From assembly GCA_002862965.1 (NCBI GenBank), contig PKCW01000100.1, positions 1-6,814 on the forward strand: DNA of 6,814 nt. The letters run 5' to 3'. The stretch is from Pseudomonadota bacterium (lineage in GTDB: Bacteria; Pseudomonadota; Gammaproteobacteria; UBA5335). Positions within the stretch are counted from its first letter, which is position 1; each line of letters begins with the position of its first letter. Position numbers and translations under genes: made by a program. Positions 6,811 to 6,814 of the stretch are shown here, one piece after another. A model generated the notes under the pieces. That model saw only the letters and a list, made by a program, of their open reading frames with translations. It had not been told where the DNA came from and did no database searches.

Positions 6811-6814
6811 AAGG

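Larger units (their letters stand above)
6436..6814. other. Foreign AT-richer tail with no recognisable gene, probably eukaryotic (perhaps plant) and chimeric
   Basis: These ~380 bases hold no gene I can recognise. By hand count GC is about 37% at 6481-6540, 43-47% at 6541-6720 and 52% at 6721-6780, well below the bacterial part. T-rich runs replace the codon-like periodicity. Only short open frames exist; the one on the minus strand at 6578-6811 translates to a low-complexity, Met/Ser/Arg/Lys-rich peptide without family resemblance. The text is rich in CGGTTT and GGTTC words, with AAACCCTATAAAA on the minus strand around 6513-6525, and ends in a CAT repeat. That texture resembles plant intergenic DNA, but this is an impression and not an alignment. 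No insertion-sequence ends, tRNA or attachment site is evident at the junction. Confidence 0.6.

Noticed and set aside
6578..6811. 77-codon open frame on the minus strand in the tail, starting MMMMIMMQ
   Set aside because: The methionine run is the reverse of the CAT repeat, the rest is low complexity, and no ribosome binding site or family match is seen.
1..6814. CRISPR arrays, tRNA or rRNA genes, prophage or insertion-sequence genes
   Set aside because: None were seen: no regularly spaced repeats, no cloverleaf or rRNA words, and no transposase or integrase motifs on either strand.

Overview
The first ~6435 bases are a high-GC bacterial chromosome segment. It carries the conserved proteobacterial block glnD-map, divergent from rpsB-tsf-pyrH-frr-uppS. 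Protein lengths and motifs (EF-Ts TDFV, the PyrH GGGN and [10 protein letters not shown] motifs, GlnD with nucleotidyltransferase and HD parts) and the gene order point to a gammaproteobacterium or close relative. frr is followed directly by uppS with no dxr between them, as in Pseudomonas-type genomes rather than E. coli. I cannot name the species.

Layout. Minus strand: glnD (1-1573, 3' end cut off by the window edge, so the protein stops just after its HD motif) lies 12 bases downstream of map (1586-2371), and the two are probably co-transcribed. The 254-base divergent region (2372-2625) holds a strong candidate rpsB promoter with an extended -10 box and a GC-rich discriminator. It is followed by a ~150-nt structured leader in the place of the S2-responsive rpsB leader (t44 RNA region) of enterobacteria. 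Plus strand: rpsB (S2), tsf (EF-Ts), pyrH (UMP kinase), frr (ribosome recycling factor), then uppS (undecaprenyl-diphosphate synthase). The spacings are 40, 87, 1 and 64 bases.

How the genes work together: S2, EF-Ts and RRF serve translation (small subunit, elongation, recycling). Map removes the initiator methionine of new proteins. PyrH supplies UDP for RNA and for cell-wall sugar nucleotides. UppS makes the C55 lipid carrier for the cell wall. GlnD senses glutamine and sets the uridylylation state of PII. This is a core growth block, not an accessory island.

The unusual part is the right end. uppS matches its family up to the LWP motif near residue 214, then hits a stop one codon later, where about 30 more residues are expected. 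From about 6436 to 6814 the DNA changes character: GC falls to roughly 45% by hand count of sample lines, no bacterial gene is recognisable, and there are CGGTTT/GGTTC-type degenerate repeats and a CAT-rich tract. The tail resembles eukaryotic, perhaps plant, non-coding DNA. The most economical reading is a chimeric join (assembly or cloning artefact, or bacterial contamination in a eukaryotic project). A genuine insertion into uppS is the less likely alternative. I found no undescribed biological system that I could defend.
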